A stretch of 64,000 nucleotides of DNA from CAZYSK01 sp964649415 (GCA_964649415.1 CAZYSK010000024.1:1-64000), one strand, 5' to 3'. Shown: positions 22,678-31,600, numbered from the stretch's first letter. The notes: a model not told the origin generated them from the letters alone. A program made the numbers and translations.

Positions 22678-24961
22678 TGCTGTGTACCTGCTTCAACAAT
22701 TCGTCCACCATTTCCTCGGGGTGCACGGTCCACGCGTCTCGCTGGAAAATCAGTACGCTCACCAGGGGCATGTCATTAAGCATTTCCATAATATCCATAC
22801 CGATGGCGCCTTCGTTGCCATAACGCTCGTCGCCACCGCTGAACCTCTTGCGGGCTTGGGTTTCCATCTTTTCGTAGTGAGGGCCAAAGGCAGCCTTGCC
22901 GCGCGGGTCAGCCATCCACTCGCGGACGGTGGATTCCTTGTCGAGAATGCAGGGCAACTCGAGGGTTGATTCAAGCGTCACCGTCAGGGTGTGGCGAATG
23001 TCCGCCGCGGAGGCCGCGATGAGGAGGTCGAACTCCCCAGCTTCGGTAATCCACTGCTTATATTCGGGATGATAGTAAGCAAAGGCGCGGAAATCGAGAG
23101 GGATGGAGATGGTTTTGGTCTCGCCCGGCTGGAGTTCCACTTTGGCGAAGCCTTTCAACTCCTTTTCTGGCCGCACCAACCCGGCTTCGTGGTCGTGGAC
23201 ATACACCTGGACAATTTCCTTGCCTGCCACATCCCCGGTGTTGGTGACATCCACCGTAACCGTCACGCCCTCCGTGTCCTTGAAGGATTGCGCCGATACT
23301 TGCGGATTGCTGTATTCAAAGGTGGTGTAGCTCAGCCCGTAGCCGAAGGGGAAGAGGACGGGCATTTGCTTGGCATCGTAGTAGCGATAGCCGATGAACA
23401 GACCTTCGCCGTAGCGCACTGCGCCCGCGTCGCCCGGCCAGTTGAGATGGGAGGGAGTGTCGGCGAGTTTGAGAGGGAAGGTTTCCGCCAGCTTGCCGGA
23501 GGGATTGACTTTGCCAAACAGTACATCGGCAATCGCCGTGCCGCCTGCCTGCCCCATCAGCCAGCTTTCAAGGACGGCGGCCACATCGTCAATCCAGGCG
23601 CTCATGGCGACCGGCGCGCCGTTGTTGAGCACCACGACGGTCTTGGACTGGACCGCGGCGACGGCTTTGATCAGCGCGATCTGCTGTTCGGTCAGGTCGA
23701 GGTCGGGGCGGTCGTAGCCCTCGGATTCCTTGAAGGTCGGCAGCGCGATGTACAGCACGGCTACGTCCGCATTCTGGGCGAGTGTCACGGCTTCGTCGAT
23801 CAAATCCTGGCGGAAGGAATCATCTTTGGGGTAGCCTTCGCCGTAGGTCAGTCCGGCGTCTCTGGCCAGAGCTGCCAGCTCGTCGAACGGAACCGCCACT
23901 TTGGTCGGTTTGATGTGCGAACTGCCGCCGCCCTGGAAGTGAGCGTGTTGCGCGGAGCGACCGATCACGGCGATGCGCTGCTGGCCTTTGAGGGGCAGGA
24001 TACCGTCGTTTTTGAGCAGCACGATGCCTTCCGCGGCGACGTGATGCGCCAGTTCGTGATGCGCGTCCACATCAAATTCGCCGCCTTTGGACGTTTCCGC
24101 GGCCTTGAAGACGATGCCCAGAATGCGGCGAACGGATTCGTCCAGCACGGCTTCGTCCAGTTCGCCGGAGCGCACGGCGGCAATCACTTCTTTGACACGG
24201 CGATCCTGCGGGCCGGGCATTTCCCAATCCAGCCCGCCTTTCAGCGCCGCGACTCGGTCGCGCACCGCGCCCCAGTCGGAGACCACCAAACCTTGAAAGC
24301 CCCATTCGCCCTTGAGAACCTTGTTCAAAAGGCCGGCGTGCTCGGAGGCAAACGTGCCATTGACTTTGTTGTACGAACACATCACCGTCCAGGGTTGGGC
24401 CTGTTTGACGGCTTTCTCAAAGGCGGGTAGGTAGATTTCGCGCAGGGTACGCTCGTCCACTTCGGCGCTGATGCTGAAACGCTGGAATTCCTGGTTGTTG
24501 GCGGCGTAATGCTTGAGGGAAGTTCCCACCCCTTTGCTTTGCACGCCATTGATGAAGTTGGCGGCCAGCTCCCCGGCCAGATAGGGGTCTTCGGAAAAGT
24601 ACTCAAAGTCACGGCCACCCAACGGGGAGCGTTTCATATTCGCGCCGGGGCCGAGGAGTACATCCACATTCAGGGCAATACATTCTTCGGCTAGGGCCTC
24701 GCCCACTGTGCGGATCAAATCCACATCCCAGGTGGACGCGAGACAAGATGCGGTGGGGAAACAGGTGGCAGGCAGACTGTCGTGCGCTATATCGTGGACA
24801 TCCGGCACGCGGCGGACGCCGTGTGGCCCGTCCGAGACGATCATTTCCGGCACATCCAGGCGCTCGATGGGGGTGGTCGTCCATGCGCTTGCGCCGGTGC
24901 AGAGCGCGGCTTTCTCTTCGAGGGTCATTTGTGAAACGATAGATTGAATGTTTTTCATCAT
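22658..24961 (-). CDS. Glycoside hydrolase family 3 beta-glucosidase-like enzyme
   Basis: A 767-aa GH3 enzyme without a signal peptide. The N-terminal TIM barrel has SDGPHGVRR, GPGANMKRSPLGGRDFEYFSEDPYLAG and the nucleophile aspartate in GLVVSDWGAVRDRV. The second alpha/beta domain includes NDGILPLKGQQRIAVIG, then a fibronectin-III-like domain (FGYGLSYTTFEYSNP) typical of longer GH3 enzymes. It would release beta-linked glucose or xylose from small glycosides. AAGGAGAA precedes the ATG at 24961 (MMKN; 24958 is an alternative). It is the first gene of the operon with the CocE hydrolase and a DMT exporter. Confidence 0.92.
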   Translation of the reverse strand: MMKNIQSIVSQMTLEEKAALCTGASAWTTTPIERLDVPEMIVSDGPHGVRRVPDVHDIAHDSLPATCFPTASCLASTWDVDLIRTVGEALAEECIALNVDVLLGPGANMKRSPLGGRDFEYFSEDPYLAGELAANFINGVQSKGVGTSLKHYAANNQEFQRFSISAEVDERTLREIYLPAFEKAVKQAQPWTVMCSYNKVNGTFASEHAGLLNKVLKGEWGFQGLVVSDWGAVRDRVAALKGGLDWEMPGPQDRRVKEVIAAVRSGELDEAVLDESVRRILGIVFKAAETSKGGEFDVDAHHELAHHVAAEGIVLLKNDGILPLKGQQRIAVIGRSAQHAHFQGGGSSHIKPTKVAVPFDELAALARDAGLTYGEGYPKDDSFRQDLIDEAVTLAQNADVAVLYIALPTFKESEGYDRPDLDLTEQQIALIKAVAAVQSKTVVVLNNGAPVAMSAWIDDVAAVLESWLMGQAGGTAIADVLFGKVNPSGKLAETFPLKLADTPSHLNWPGDAGAVRYGEGLFIGYRYYDAKQMPVLFPFGYGLSYTTFEYSNPQVSAQSFKDTEGVTVTVDVTNTGDVAGKEIVQVYVHDHEAGLVRPEKELKGFAKVELQPGETKTISIPLDFRAFAYYHPEYKQWITEAGEFDLLIAASAADIRHTLTVTLESTLELPCILDKESTVREWMADPRGKAAFGPHYEKMETQARKRFSGGDERYGNEGAIGMDIMEMLNDMPLVSVLIFQRDAWTVHPEEMVDELLKQVHSNDNHSS

Positions 24962-25118
24962 TTATTCTTCTCCTTATAGTGAAAGATTCATGATTAACCA
25001 CTTGCTATAGATTGTTCGCAAAACGCACTCCGGTTATCTATTGACTGGCAGTTCACAACCGATGATGCGCGTATCAAGCTCAAGCGTCTTTATCCGTCAA
25101 TTCCAGATTGACTGGGTA

Positions 25119-27566
25119 CTAGTGCGCACTGTACAGTGCCTGATAGACGGCGAGGTGTTCTCGGACGCGCCGGAGATAGAGGCGCGGTTCGTACAGCGTG
25201 ACAAGTTCGAGGAACAGATCGGTGTCGTCGCCGGCAAGCTCCAGCCAACGCTCGGCGCGGGACGGGCCGGCGTTGTAGGCGGCCAGGGCGGCATCTATCC
25301 GGCCGTCGAACCGGTCGCGCTGCTGGGCCAGGTAGTAGGTGCCGAAACGGAGGCTGACGTAGGGGAGGTAGAGGTCGGCGGTCTCGTAGCCGGGCGGCCA
25401 GTCCAATTCGGCGGCGATCTGTGCGCCGGTGGGGGGGACGACCTGCATCACTCCGTGGGCACTGGCCACCGAAGTGGCGAGGCTTTCGAAGAGGCTCTCC
25501 TGGCGGATGAGGGCGAAGACAAGGAGCGGGTTAAGGCCGCTCAGGCGGGCGTTGTCCAGTACGAGGTCTTCGTAGTAGGTGGGATAGACCAGGCGCGCGA
25601 CGAAGGTGGGGGCGTCGAGGACGGTGTCGGCCGGGGAGAGGGACATGACCCGCGCGGCGCAGAGGATGGAGGAACGATACAGGCCGATGTCGCGGAACGC
25701 CAGGGCCAGTTGGTATTGGGCCAGTGCGTCTGCGCGGGTGGCCGTGCGCAGTGCTTCAAGTTCCCATTTGGCTTCCTCGAAGCGTCCCAGGCGCCACAGC
25801 GCCAGCCCGCGTTGGAGGCGGGGATCGGCAGCCAGGTCGGGGGAGAGCTCGCCCAGGCGCACGGCGGATTCCAGGCCCAGCCATCCGGCCAGCCACTCCT
25901 CCGCCTCGACCTGGGCGGCTGCCGGATCGTATCCGGGATCGGGGCTGTAGCTGGCGGGCGGGAAAGGCGGGGATATGGGAGCGGCCAGCAGGTCGGCAGC
26001 CCGGAGGCCATAGTAGCCCAGGGGATCAGTGGCGCTGGCGGCCTCAAACGCCTCCTGGGCGGCCTCGGCATCGCCCTGGTCGCGGCGGAGCTTGCCCAGC
26101 CAAAGGAGAGCAATGGGGCGGTAGGGCGAGTCGGGGTAGAGCGCGGCCAGGGTGTCCCAGGAGACCGCGGCGTCGACGAGTTCGCCCAGCCGGTAGGACT
26201 GGAGCCCGCTCCGGAAGAGGGCGGGGGGGGCGTAGTCAGAGTCAGGATAGCGCACGTGGGCGTCGAGGTAGGCCTCGGCAGCATCCTCCAGTTCATCGCC
26301 CCGCTCGAGAAGCTGTGCGGCCTCCCAGAGCGCCTGGGGCGCGTTCGGGTCGTCGGGGACGATCTCCGTAAACTGCGTGTAGGTCTCGATGGCGGCGTCC
26401 GCGTCACCGGCGTCGATGAAGGCCTCCGCCAGGCGCATCCAGGCGTCGCTCCAATGCGCGTTGCCCGGGAAAGAGTCAAGCAGGGTCTCGAACTCGGCGG
26501 CTGCCAGTTCCGGGCTGCCGGCGGCCAGGTACGATAGACCGGCGTACCAGTGGGCGTCGTCCGAGTACGTGTCTGGATAGGTGCGCATGTAGCGGTAGAG
26601 CGCCTCGACCGCCGGGCCGTATGCCTCCCCGTAGTAGTCCACCACGCCGCGCAGGAAGTCGTCCACCGGGCGTCCCGCCTCGACCAATTCGACCAGCGAG
26701 AGGTAGGCGTAGCGCTCATCGGGGTACGCCTCGACGACGGACGTGTGGCGCTCGTAGCCCGCCTCAACCTCGCCGGACAGGATCAGGGTCAGGGCGGCCT
26801 GGTGCTCAATGCGGGCGCGATAGGCGCGGATCTGGGCGATGTCCAGGATGGCCTCGTATTGGGCGATGGCGGCGGGGTAGTCTTGCAGAGCGACGTGTGT
26901 CAGGGCCAGCTTCTCGCGCATGCCGACCTCGAAAGAGCGGTCAGGCGCATCGGCGAGCGCGGACTCGTAGGCTTCGACGGCGGGAAGATAGGCCCCGCCC
27001 GCGTAGAGCGCGTTTCCCAGCGACTCGTTGACGTACGCAGTGATGACCGTGCCTGCCGACAGGGCGGCCTGGTACGCCTCAGTGGCCGTCAGTGGGTGCC
27101 CCGCGCCCACCAAAGCCTCGGCCAGGAGGAAGTGGCCGTCGAAAGCCCACTCCCTCTCAGGGTGGGTGGTCAGAAAGTCGCGGAAGGCCCCCGTGGCCGG
27201 GTCGTAGTCGCCCGCGCGCAGATAGGCCGTGCCCAGGCCAAGACGGGCCTGGGCGTCGCCGTCTTGGTCGAGCGGCAGGGCGAGCACGCGGCGGTAGATC
27301 CCGGCCGCGGCCTCGAAGTCACCGTTCTCCGTCGCCCGCGCGGCATCGGCGAGCCATTCGGCTGGGTCGGGCGTGGGTGTTGGTGTTGGTGTTGGGGTGG
27401 GGGTAGGCGTCGGGGTGGGCGTGGGCGTGGAAGTGGGGGTGAGGGTGGGTGTGGGCGTGTCGGTCGCGAGGAATGCCGGCGGCGTCAAACCGAAGGGCAG
27501 GTTGCAGGCCAGCGCAGCCACGGCCAGGGTGGCGAGAACACACAGGGCAATCCTTGCTCGGCTCAT
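25119..27566 (-). CDS. TPR-containing soluble lytic transglycosylase lipoprotein
   Basis: A 815-aa lipoprotein. The signal peptide ends in ALACN (lipobox cysteine at about residue 23). A low-complexity TP/PT linker (about 36-75) follows, then many TPR-like repeats to about 640. The C-terminal SLT domain (about 665-800) has ALIRQESLFES with the catalytic glutamate, SVASAHGVMQVVP and AALAAYNAGP. It should cleave peptidoglycan glycan strands outside the membrane. The start at 27566 (MSRARIALCVLATLAVAAL) is chosen for the signal peptide; the open frame continues upstream to 27743 without one. It is transcribed alone, divergently from the C1 cluster. Confidence 0.9.
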   Translation of the reverse strand: MSRARIALCVLATLAVAALACNLPFGLTPPAFLATDTPTPTLTPTSTPTPTPTPTPTPTPTPTPTPDPAEWLADAARATENGDFEAAAGIYRRVLALPLDQDGDAQARLGLGTAYLRAGDYDPATGAFRDFLTTHPEREWAFDGHFLLAEALVGAGHPLTATEAYQAALSAGTVITAYVNESLGNALYAGGAYLPAVEAYESALADAPDRSFEVGMREKLALTHVALQDYPAAIAQYEAILDIAQIRAYRARIEHQAALTLILSGEVEAGYERHTSVVEAYPDERYAYLSLVELVEAGRPVDDFLRGVVDYYGEAYGPAVEALYRYMRTYPDTYSDDAHWYAGLSYLAAGSPELAAAEFETLLDSFPGNAHWSDAWMRLAEAFIDAGDADAAIETYTQFTEIVPDDPNAPQALWEAAQLLERGDELEDAAEAYLDAHVRYPDSDYAPPALFRSGLQSYRLGELVDAAVSWDTLAALYPDSPYRPIALLWLGKLRRDQGDAEAAQEAFEAASATDPLGYYGLRAADLLAAPISPPFPPASYSPDPGYDPAAAQVEAEEWLAGWLGLESAVRLGELSPDLAADPRLQRGLALWRLGRFEEAKWELEALRTATRADALAQYQLALAFRDIGLYRSSILCAARVMSLSPADTVLDAPTFVARLVYPTYYEDLVLDNARLSGLNPLLVFALIRQESLFESLATSVASAHGVMQVVPPTGAQIAAELDWPPGYETADLYLPYVSLRFGTYYLAQQRDRFDGRIDAALAAYNAGPSRAERWLELAGDDTDLFLELVTLYEPRLYLRRVREHLAVYQALYSAH
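27370..27460. repeat. GT-rich minisatellite encoding the TP linker
   Basis: About 90 bases of GTGGGx/GTTGGx hexamer-like repeats on the plus strand encode a threonine-proline linker in the lytic transglycosylase on the minus strand. Its length is likely to vary between strains. Confidence 0.7.
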
Positions 27567-27686
27567 GGTCTGATCGAGGCGTATTCTACCGCCGTCAGGT
27601 GGCTTTGGCAAGGGGCGCGCGCGGCGCCGATGCGGCCTGTTTTCTGTCAACAACGTGTTATTGAACCTCAAAACCCGGCGCGCGCG

Positions 27687-27715
27687 TTGACATACTTGTG
27701 GTTTTCGTGTATAAT
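27687..27715 (+). promoter_or_regulatory. Consensus promoter of the C1/H4MPT cluster
   Basis: TTGACA (27687-27692), exactly 17 bases, TATAAT (27710-27715). Both hexamers match the sigma-70 consensus. Transcription should start near 27722, giving a leader of about 385 nt before the GTG at 28108. Confidence 0.85.
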
Positions 27716-27721
27716 AGAGAA

Positions 27722-28107
27722 AATCCAATATTCCACTGCGCATACACTAGCTCCAACGAGCATTGCCGCATTGAGTAGCGTCCTCGTCTCATCAAGCGCG
27801 CTTTTTGGTAACAGCTTTGGCCTCAGCGGCCTAAGCGTGGGGAACGTCTGGACGGCTCAATACAGCTACCCTGCGGATGGGATTGCGCGGCTGTTTAGCA
27901 TGATCCGCTTAACCACAGCCGAGCCGCCGAGAGCCTTCTCTCAGCGGTTCGGTTGTTTGCATGTAGGGAGGTGATATAGCCACATAAGTACAGTCAAACA
28001 GGTAATGGTTAGGTAACTCAAGCAGGTTTCAGGGATTCCGATTAGGGTTGGAACGTTTGCGTATTTCAGGCTCTGAAGGGCCGACACAAATACCTGGAGG
28101 TGTTAAC
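27722..28107 (+). promoter_or_regulatory. Long structured leader of the C1 cluster
   Basis: The 385-nt leader contains several hairpins: GCTTTGGCC with GGCCTAAGC (about 27813-27836), GCGGAT with ATCCGC (about 27874-27908), and the strong stem at 27915-27956. No open frame with a ribosome site is convincing before GGAGG at 28096. The layout suggests attenuation or a riboswitch, but no known riboswitch consensus is recognised. A free-standing small RNA ending at the strong stem is the alternative. Confidence 0.5.
27915..27958 (+). terminator. Attenuator-like hairpin in the leader
   Basis: ACAGCCGAGCCG and CGAGAG (27915-27933) pair with CTCTC and AGCGGTTCGGTTGT (27938-27956) in a long stem with one mismatch, two G-U pairs and a four-base loop. 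It is followed by TTTG. It could terminate transcription about 150 bases before the first gene of the cluster. Confidence 0.5.
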
Positions 28108-29886
28108 GTGGAGAAGGAACTTCTAGCGACCGTTATGGCGGTGACTTCGAACGTCGAGTATACGACCAGTGACCGGATTGAGGCCTTGACCAAGGGGCAC
28201 GGGATGTTGAACCTCTCGGCCCTGTGTGCGGCGAACGCGATGACACACGAGATTCTGCAGGGACGCGACATCGCCCTCTCAGATGCGAACCTTGAAGCGC
28301 TGCCTCTCGACATGGTGGTTGAGGCAGGTGTGAATGCGGCTATGGAGGCGGGTGCAGCGCCTGCGAACGCGGCCCTGATTACTGCCTCTCTGCTCCTGAT
28401 TGCGGGCACGGAATCGCGGGCCGGTGTACCCGCTGGCAACCGCAAGCTTGGGGCAATGGCTCGCCTGAAGGCAGGCGCGGGCCGCTCCGGCGTGGCAGCC
28501 ATTCCCACATCCAAGCTGACGAACAAGGTTTCGGGTTTTGCTGCCGTGCAGGCACTGTATGACGCGATGCAGAAAGGTGAGTTGGTCCGGGTAGACGGCG
28601 CTGCCGTGCCCGCCTTCGTGGCCGGTGGTGCTCCCATGGGCCACAGCGTGTTGGGCGAGGACATGGTCTACGTGGATCTGTGCATGAACGGCGGCAAGAT
28701 CGCGGTGGACGCGATGATGAAGGCCTACCACGGTGTGGGCATCAGCGCCAGCCCGATCCAGTGCGCCATGCTCGCCGCTGCCGCCGTGCTGGAGATCATC
28801 AACCCGGACGGGATGATCGGAGCCGAGTACGGCACTTTCTTTGTCGAGGGCACCGGCTATCTGGCGGGCAAGGGCGCGGCCGAGGCTGCCGGGCTCCCAG
28901 AGAAGCTCCACCTGCGCGGCACGGGCACAGAGTACGACACAGCCGCGTTCATAGGCGGCATGGGCATGATCCTCAAGGACGTGGGTGCCCCCTCGGTGAT
29001 CGGCATGATGACGCTGAACGAGATACTGGCCGCTTTCGCGGAGGGCCCGATGATCGGGGCTGGCTTCGGCGGTGGCCCGGTCAATCCTCCGCTGGCTCAC
29101 CTGTTGGCTGACTGCGTCATCTCCATGAATTTGCTGATCGACCACAAGGGTGATGTGGAGGCATGCGCCGACGTCATCCACGAGGTCAAACTCACGCAGT
29201 GGATTGACGGTGAGATCGCCGCCTGCTGCACCAACACGATCGCTCGCAAGGCCGAGCAGGTCCGCCGCGGCCCGGTCACGGAGACCATCATCAAGGCCAC
29301 CGACGGCATCCGGGCCAATGCTATCTACCGCCGGGCGAAGTTCGCTTACGACGAACTGAGCGCCGGCAAGGAACTGGCCGACGTGTGCGTGGCGCTGGAT
29401 CAGGCGCGCAAGGAGAAGGTCGAGGCGAGCGCCGGCGTGATCCTGAGCGGTTTCTTCGGCAAGGAAATCGCCATCAAGTTCACCAAGCTGGAGGGTGGAG
29501 CGCGTCGCGATCACCCCTTCGCCCAGTCCTACTGGGGCTTCGACGCTGACATTGACACCGTGGTGACCGTAGACGGTGAGGAGTTCGTGATGGAGGGTCT
29601 GAGCCACAAGGTGATCCCCGACGCCGTGCTCAACAAGAAAGCCGAGCTGTCATTGCCGATCACCGTCGCGGCAGCAGTGGCGCAGGAACTCATGTACGTC
29701 GGCTGCTGCACGATTGACGCGGTCATTCCGGCCGTCGTGGCCGCGGCTATGGGCAAGTACACCTGGAAGGACGCGGGGAAGAAGGCGGAGAAGGCCGCCC
29801 GAATCACGTGCTCCATCCCAGGGGCGAAGGACACAGCCCGCGAGGTGGCCCGGCTCGCCGTGCGGATCTTGAAGGATCTGGAGTAG
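28108..29886 (+). CDS. Unrecognised 592-aa protein at the head of the C1 cluster
   Basis: I do not recognise this family. The protein is soluble, alanine- and glycine-rich, without signal peptide or membrane segment. Conspicuous blocks are GTESRAGVPAGNRKLGAMARLKAGAGRSG (about 105-133), FVAGGAPMGHSVLGEDMVYVDLCMNGG (about 172-198), GIGISASPIQCAMLAAAAVLE-like text at about 211-231, FIGGMGMILKDVGAPS (about 289-304), a CCTNT at about 374, and YVGCCTID near 531. Conserved-looking cysteines and glycine loops suggest an enzyme or metallo-cofactor protein. GTG at 28108 is the start because GGAGG lies seven bases upstream. It is the first product of the strongly promoted transcript and should matter for the H4MPT pathway or its cofactors. 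Confidence 0.75.
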   Translation: MEKELLATVMAVTSNVEYTTSDRIEALTKGHGMLNLSALCAANAMTHEILQGRDIALSDANLEALPLDMVVEAGVNAAMEAGAAPANAALITASLLLIAGTESRAGVPAGNRKLGAMARLKAGAGRSGVAAIPTSKLTNKVSGFAAVQALYDAMQKGELVRVDGAAVPAFVAGGAPMGHSVLGEDMVYVDLCMNGGKIAVDAMMKAYHGVGISASPIQCAMLAAAAVLEIINPDGMIGAEYGTFFVEGTGYLAGKGAAEAAGLPEKLHLRGTGTEYDTAAFIGGMGMILKDVGAPSVIGMMTLNEILAAFAEGPMIGAGFGGGPVNPPLAHLLADCVISMNLLIDHKGDVEACADVIHEVKLTQWIDGEIAACCTNTIARKAEQVRRGPVTETIIKATDGIRANAIYRRAKFAYDELSAGKELADVCVALDQARKEKVEASAGVILSGFFGKEIAIKFTKLEGGARRDHPFAQSYWGFDADIDTVVTVDGEEFVMEGLSHKVIPDAVLNKKAELSLPITVAAAVAQELMYVGCCTIDAVIPAVVAAAMGKYTWKDAGKKAEKAARITCSIPGAKDTAREVARLAVRILKDLE

Positions 29887-29940
29887 TCTCCGGAGTTTGT
29901 CTTGCTCCGGGCAGTCCTAAGACCTGTCGCATCTGAGTAA

Positions 29941-29972
29941 GGGTAGGGGTGCGGGGGATCGTACCCCTACCC
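29941..29972. repeat. GGGTAGGGGT palindrome
   Basis: GGGTAGGGGT (29941-29950) and ACCCCTACCC (29963-29972) are perfect ten-base arms around a 12-base loop, 55 bases after the first gene of the cluster. There is no T-run, so it is more likely a repeat or RNA-processing hairpin than a terminator. Confidence 0.6.
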
Positions 29973-30025
29973 ATCTGGTGGTCGATCTCACACGGCCCTG
30001 AGCACTGGCGAGACGCTAACCTCTG

Positions 30026-30532
30026 ATGTTGCTTTTGGTGAATGTGGATGACATATCGGGTGAGGTGATCCCCCACGTCATTGATGGATTGATGGCGCGG
30101 GGGGCTATGAGTGTGCACGTGGTTCAGGCATTCACCAAGAAGGGGCGGCTGGACTATCTATTCTTCATAGACGCCCCGGAGGAGCGGGCCGAGGGATTGG
30201 GAGGCTACCTGGCCTGCGAGTTGGGCACGTTGGGTGTACGGGTCTTCGATCCACGCCACATCCGCTTCGAGTACCGCATGCAGCGGGTGCGACTGAGCGC
30301 TCAGGTGGACGTGCGTGTGGAAGCGCTCGTGAGCGTGAAGGAGGTCCTCGGCCACGATGGGAGCGTTGTCCACGTCAAGGCCGAGTGGGGTGATCTGGAG
30401 GCGGCACTGACCCAGCTTGAGCGGGCCGGTTGCCCTGTCTCCCTCACTGCACTCAAACGACTCGTCGAGCAGGCCGTGCTGGGGCGGAGGGACTGTTCCC
30501 TCTCGAACGTTCAGGCAGAGTATCTACCTTGA
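30026..30532 (+). CDS. LarC C-terminal-domain-like protein (DUF111-related)
   Basis: A 168-aa protein resembling the C-terminal half of LarC: VNVDDISGEVIPHVIDGLMARGAMSVHVVQAFTKKGRLDYLFFIDAP parallels TNIDDMNPQFYEHVMAKLFDAGAVDVFLTPIQMKAGRPG of the full LarC at 45626, and RIRFEYRMQRVRLSAQV-like text parallels MRRWKLGRERVVV. LarC inserts nickel into the pincer nucleotide with CTP; a free C-terminal domain would bind CTP or metal at most. Small DUF111-related proteins are, from memory, part of bacterial H4MPT gene sets. It lies between the unknown 592-aa protein and mtdB. Confidence 0.7.
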   Translation: MLLLVNVDDISGEVIPHVIDGLMARGAMSVHVVQAFTKKGRLDYLFFIDAPEERAEGLGGYLACELGTLGVRVFDPRHIRFEYRMQRVRLSAQVDVRVEALVSVKEVLGHDGSVVHVKAEWGDLEAALTQLERAGCPVSLTALKRLVEQAVLGRRDCSLSNVQAEYLP

Positions 30533-30549
30533 GTTGCAAGGAGATGATA

Positions 30550-31425
30550 ATGAAGCATATACTGATCTACTTCGACATGAACAAGCGGCCGAGTCCGTTC
30601 GACATCTTGTTCGCATACGACGTGGGCTTCGACATCGTGCTGCCGTTCAGCGGGGTGACGATGGAGGAGATCACGCCACTGGTGCAGGATGCCATGTTCC
30701 CCCGTGGACCGAAGGGGGCGACGTACACGACGATCTTCTTCGGGGGCAGCGACCTTGACGCCGTGGAGAAAATGGCCAAGAAGGCCAAGAAGACGATGTT
30801 CCCGCCGTTTCAGCTTTCCATCGCTGTTGACCCGAAGGGCGCTCACACGACGTCCTCAGCGATCGTAGCGAAGGTTTTAGAGGCCTTGGCCAGCAAGGGT
30901 GAGACGTTGGAGGGCAAGAAGGCCGCCGTTCTAGGGGGCTGTGGCCGTGTGGGCCGGGTGGCGAGCCGAATCCTGGCCAGGGAAGGCGTCGAGGTCACGA
31001 TGTTGGACATCGTCGAAGACGTGACCTCGCTTGCTCTTCAGATTTCTGAGATGGTGGAAGGGAAAGTGACGGGCGTGGTGGCCAAGTCGCCGCAGGAGAT
31101 AGTGGCGGCAGCGAAAGAGTGCGAGATCGTGGTCTCTGCCGGCCCGGCGGGTGTCGAGCTGGTACCTGAGGAGTTCGTTCCCCAGTTGGAGAAGTGCATG
31201 GTCGCGGCCGACGTGAACGCGGTCCCGCCGGCGGGCATCGCGGGCATCAAGGCGAAGTATGACAAGCGGGAGAAGAACGGGATTTTGACCATTGGTGCGC
31301 TCGCTGTCGGGAACCTCAGGAACAAGATCGAGGCCAAGATGCTGAAGACAGCGATGGAATCGGAGGGGGCGTTCCTGGACTACACCAACGCCTTCGAGTT
31401 CGCCAAGGAGTTGGCGGACATTTGA
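30550..31425 (+). CDS. mtdB: NAD(P)-dependent methylene-H4MPT dehydrogenase
   Basis: This 291-aa enzyme interconverts methylene- and methenyl-tetrahydromethanopterin with NAD(P). It has the N-terminal Mpt-type domain (DMNKRPSPFDILFAYDVGFD, FGGSDLDAVEKMAKKAKKTMFPPF) and a Rossmann domain with LGGCGRVGRVASRILAREG (about 125-143). The length agrees with MtdA/MtdB. I prefer MtdB over MtdA because every neighbour is specific to H4MPT. The ATG at 30550 follows AGGAG by seven bases; an ATG six bases earlier is an alternative. It catalyses the most reduced step encoded in this window. Confidence 0.9.
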   Translation: MKHILIYFDMNKRPSPFDILFAYDVGFDIVLPFSGVTMEEITPLVQDAMFPRGPKGATYTTIFFGGSDLDAVEKMAKKAKKTMFPPFQLSIAVDPKGAHTTSSAIVAKVLEALASKGETLEGKKAAVLGGCGRVGRVASRILAREGVEVTMLDIVEDVTSLALQISEMVEGKVTGVVAKSPQEIVAAAKECEIVVSAGPAGVELVPEEFVPQLEKCMVAADVNAVPPAGIAGIKAKYDKREKNGILTIGALAVGNLRNKIEAKMLKTAMESEGAFLDYTNAFEFAKELADI

Positions 31426-31600
31426 GTCGACCGAGTCTTTGAGACCAGCCATGGAGAACGGCTGGGAAGGAAACCGGGTTCTTGGCGACGCCATCTTGAT
31501 GGCGCGCCATCGGAATGGCGCCTTTGTAGGAATGCTGGGGCGCCGTCGCGGGAGCCTACGTCGTACGAGAGGCCCTGGTTTCTGAGGGTGGTGGAGCGGA
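31426..31600. repeat. Intergenic copy of the GGCGCC palindromic repeat
   Basis: Between mtdB and the ATP-grasp gene, 31488-31535 reads as a palindrome-rich stretch (GCCATCTTGATGGCGCGCCATC, then GGAATGGCGCCTTTGTAGGAATG in two parts). Its reverse complement matches the 36-base tandem unit at 50338-50445 (CNTACAAAGGCGCC core). No gene is present in this gap. Confidence 0.65.

Noticed and set aside
27722..27960. Possible tmRNA: the frame at about 27777-27832 ends in ALASAA and a stop, like a proteolysis tag.
   Set aside because: No tRNA-like ends, T-arm or CCA sequence are present, and the 5' end lacks the usual GGGG start. The match of a short alanine-rich end is not enough.
26550..27974. 474-aa plus-strand frame opposite the lytic transglycosylase.
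   Set aside because: It is glycine/valine-rich shadow coding of the TPR/SLT gene and runs through a consensus promoter; no independent support.
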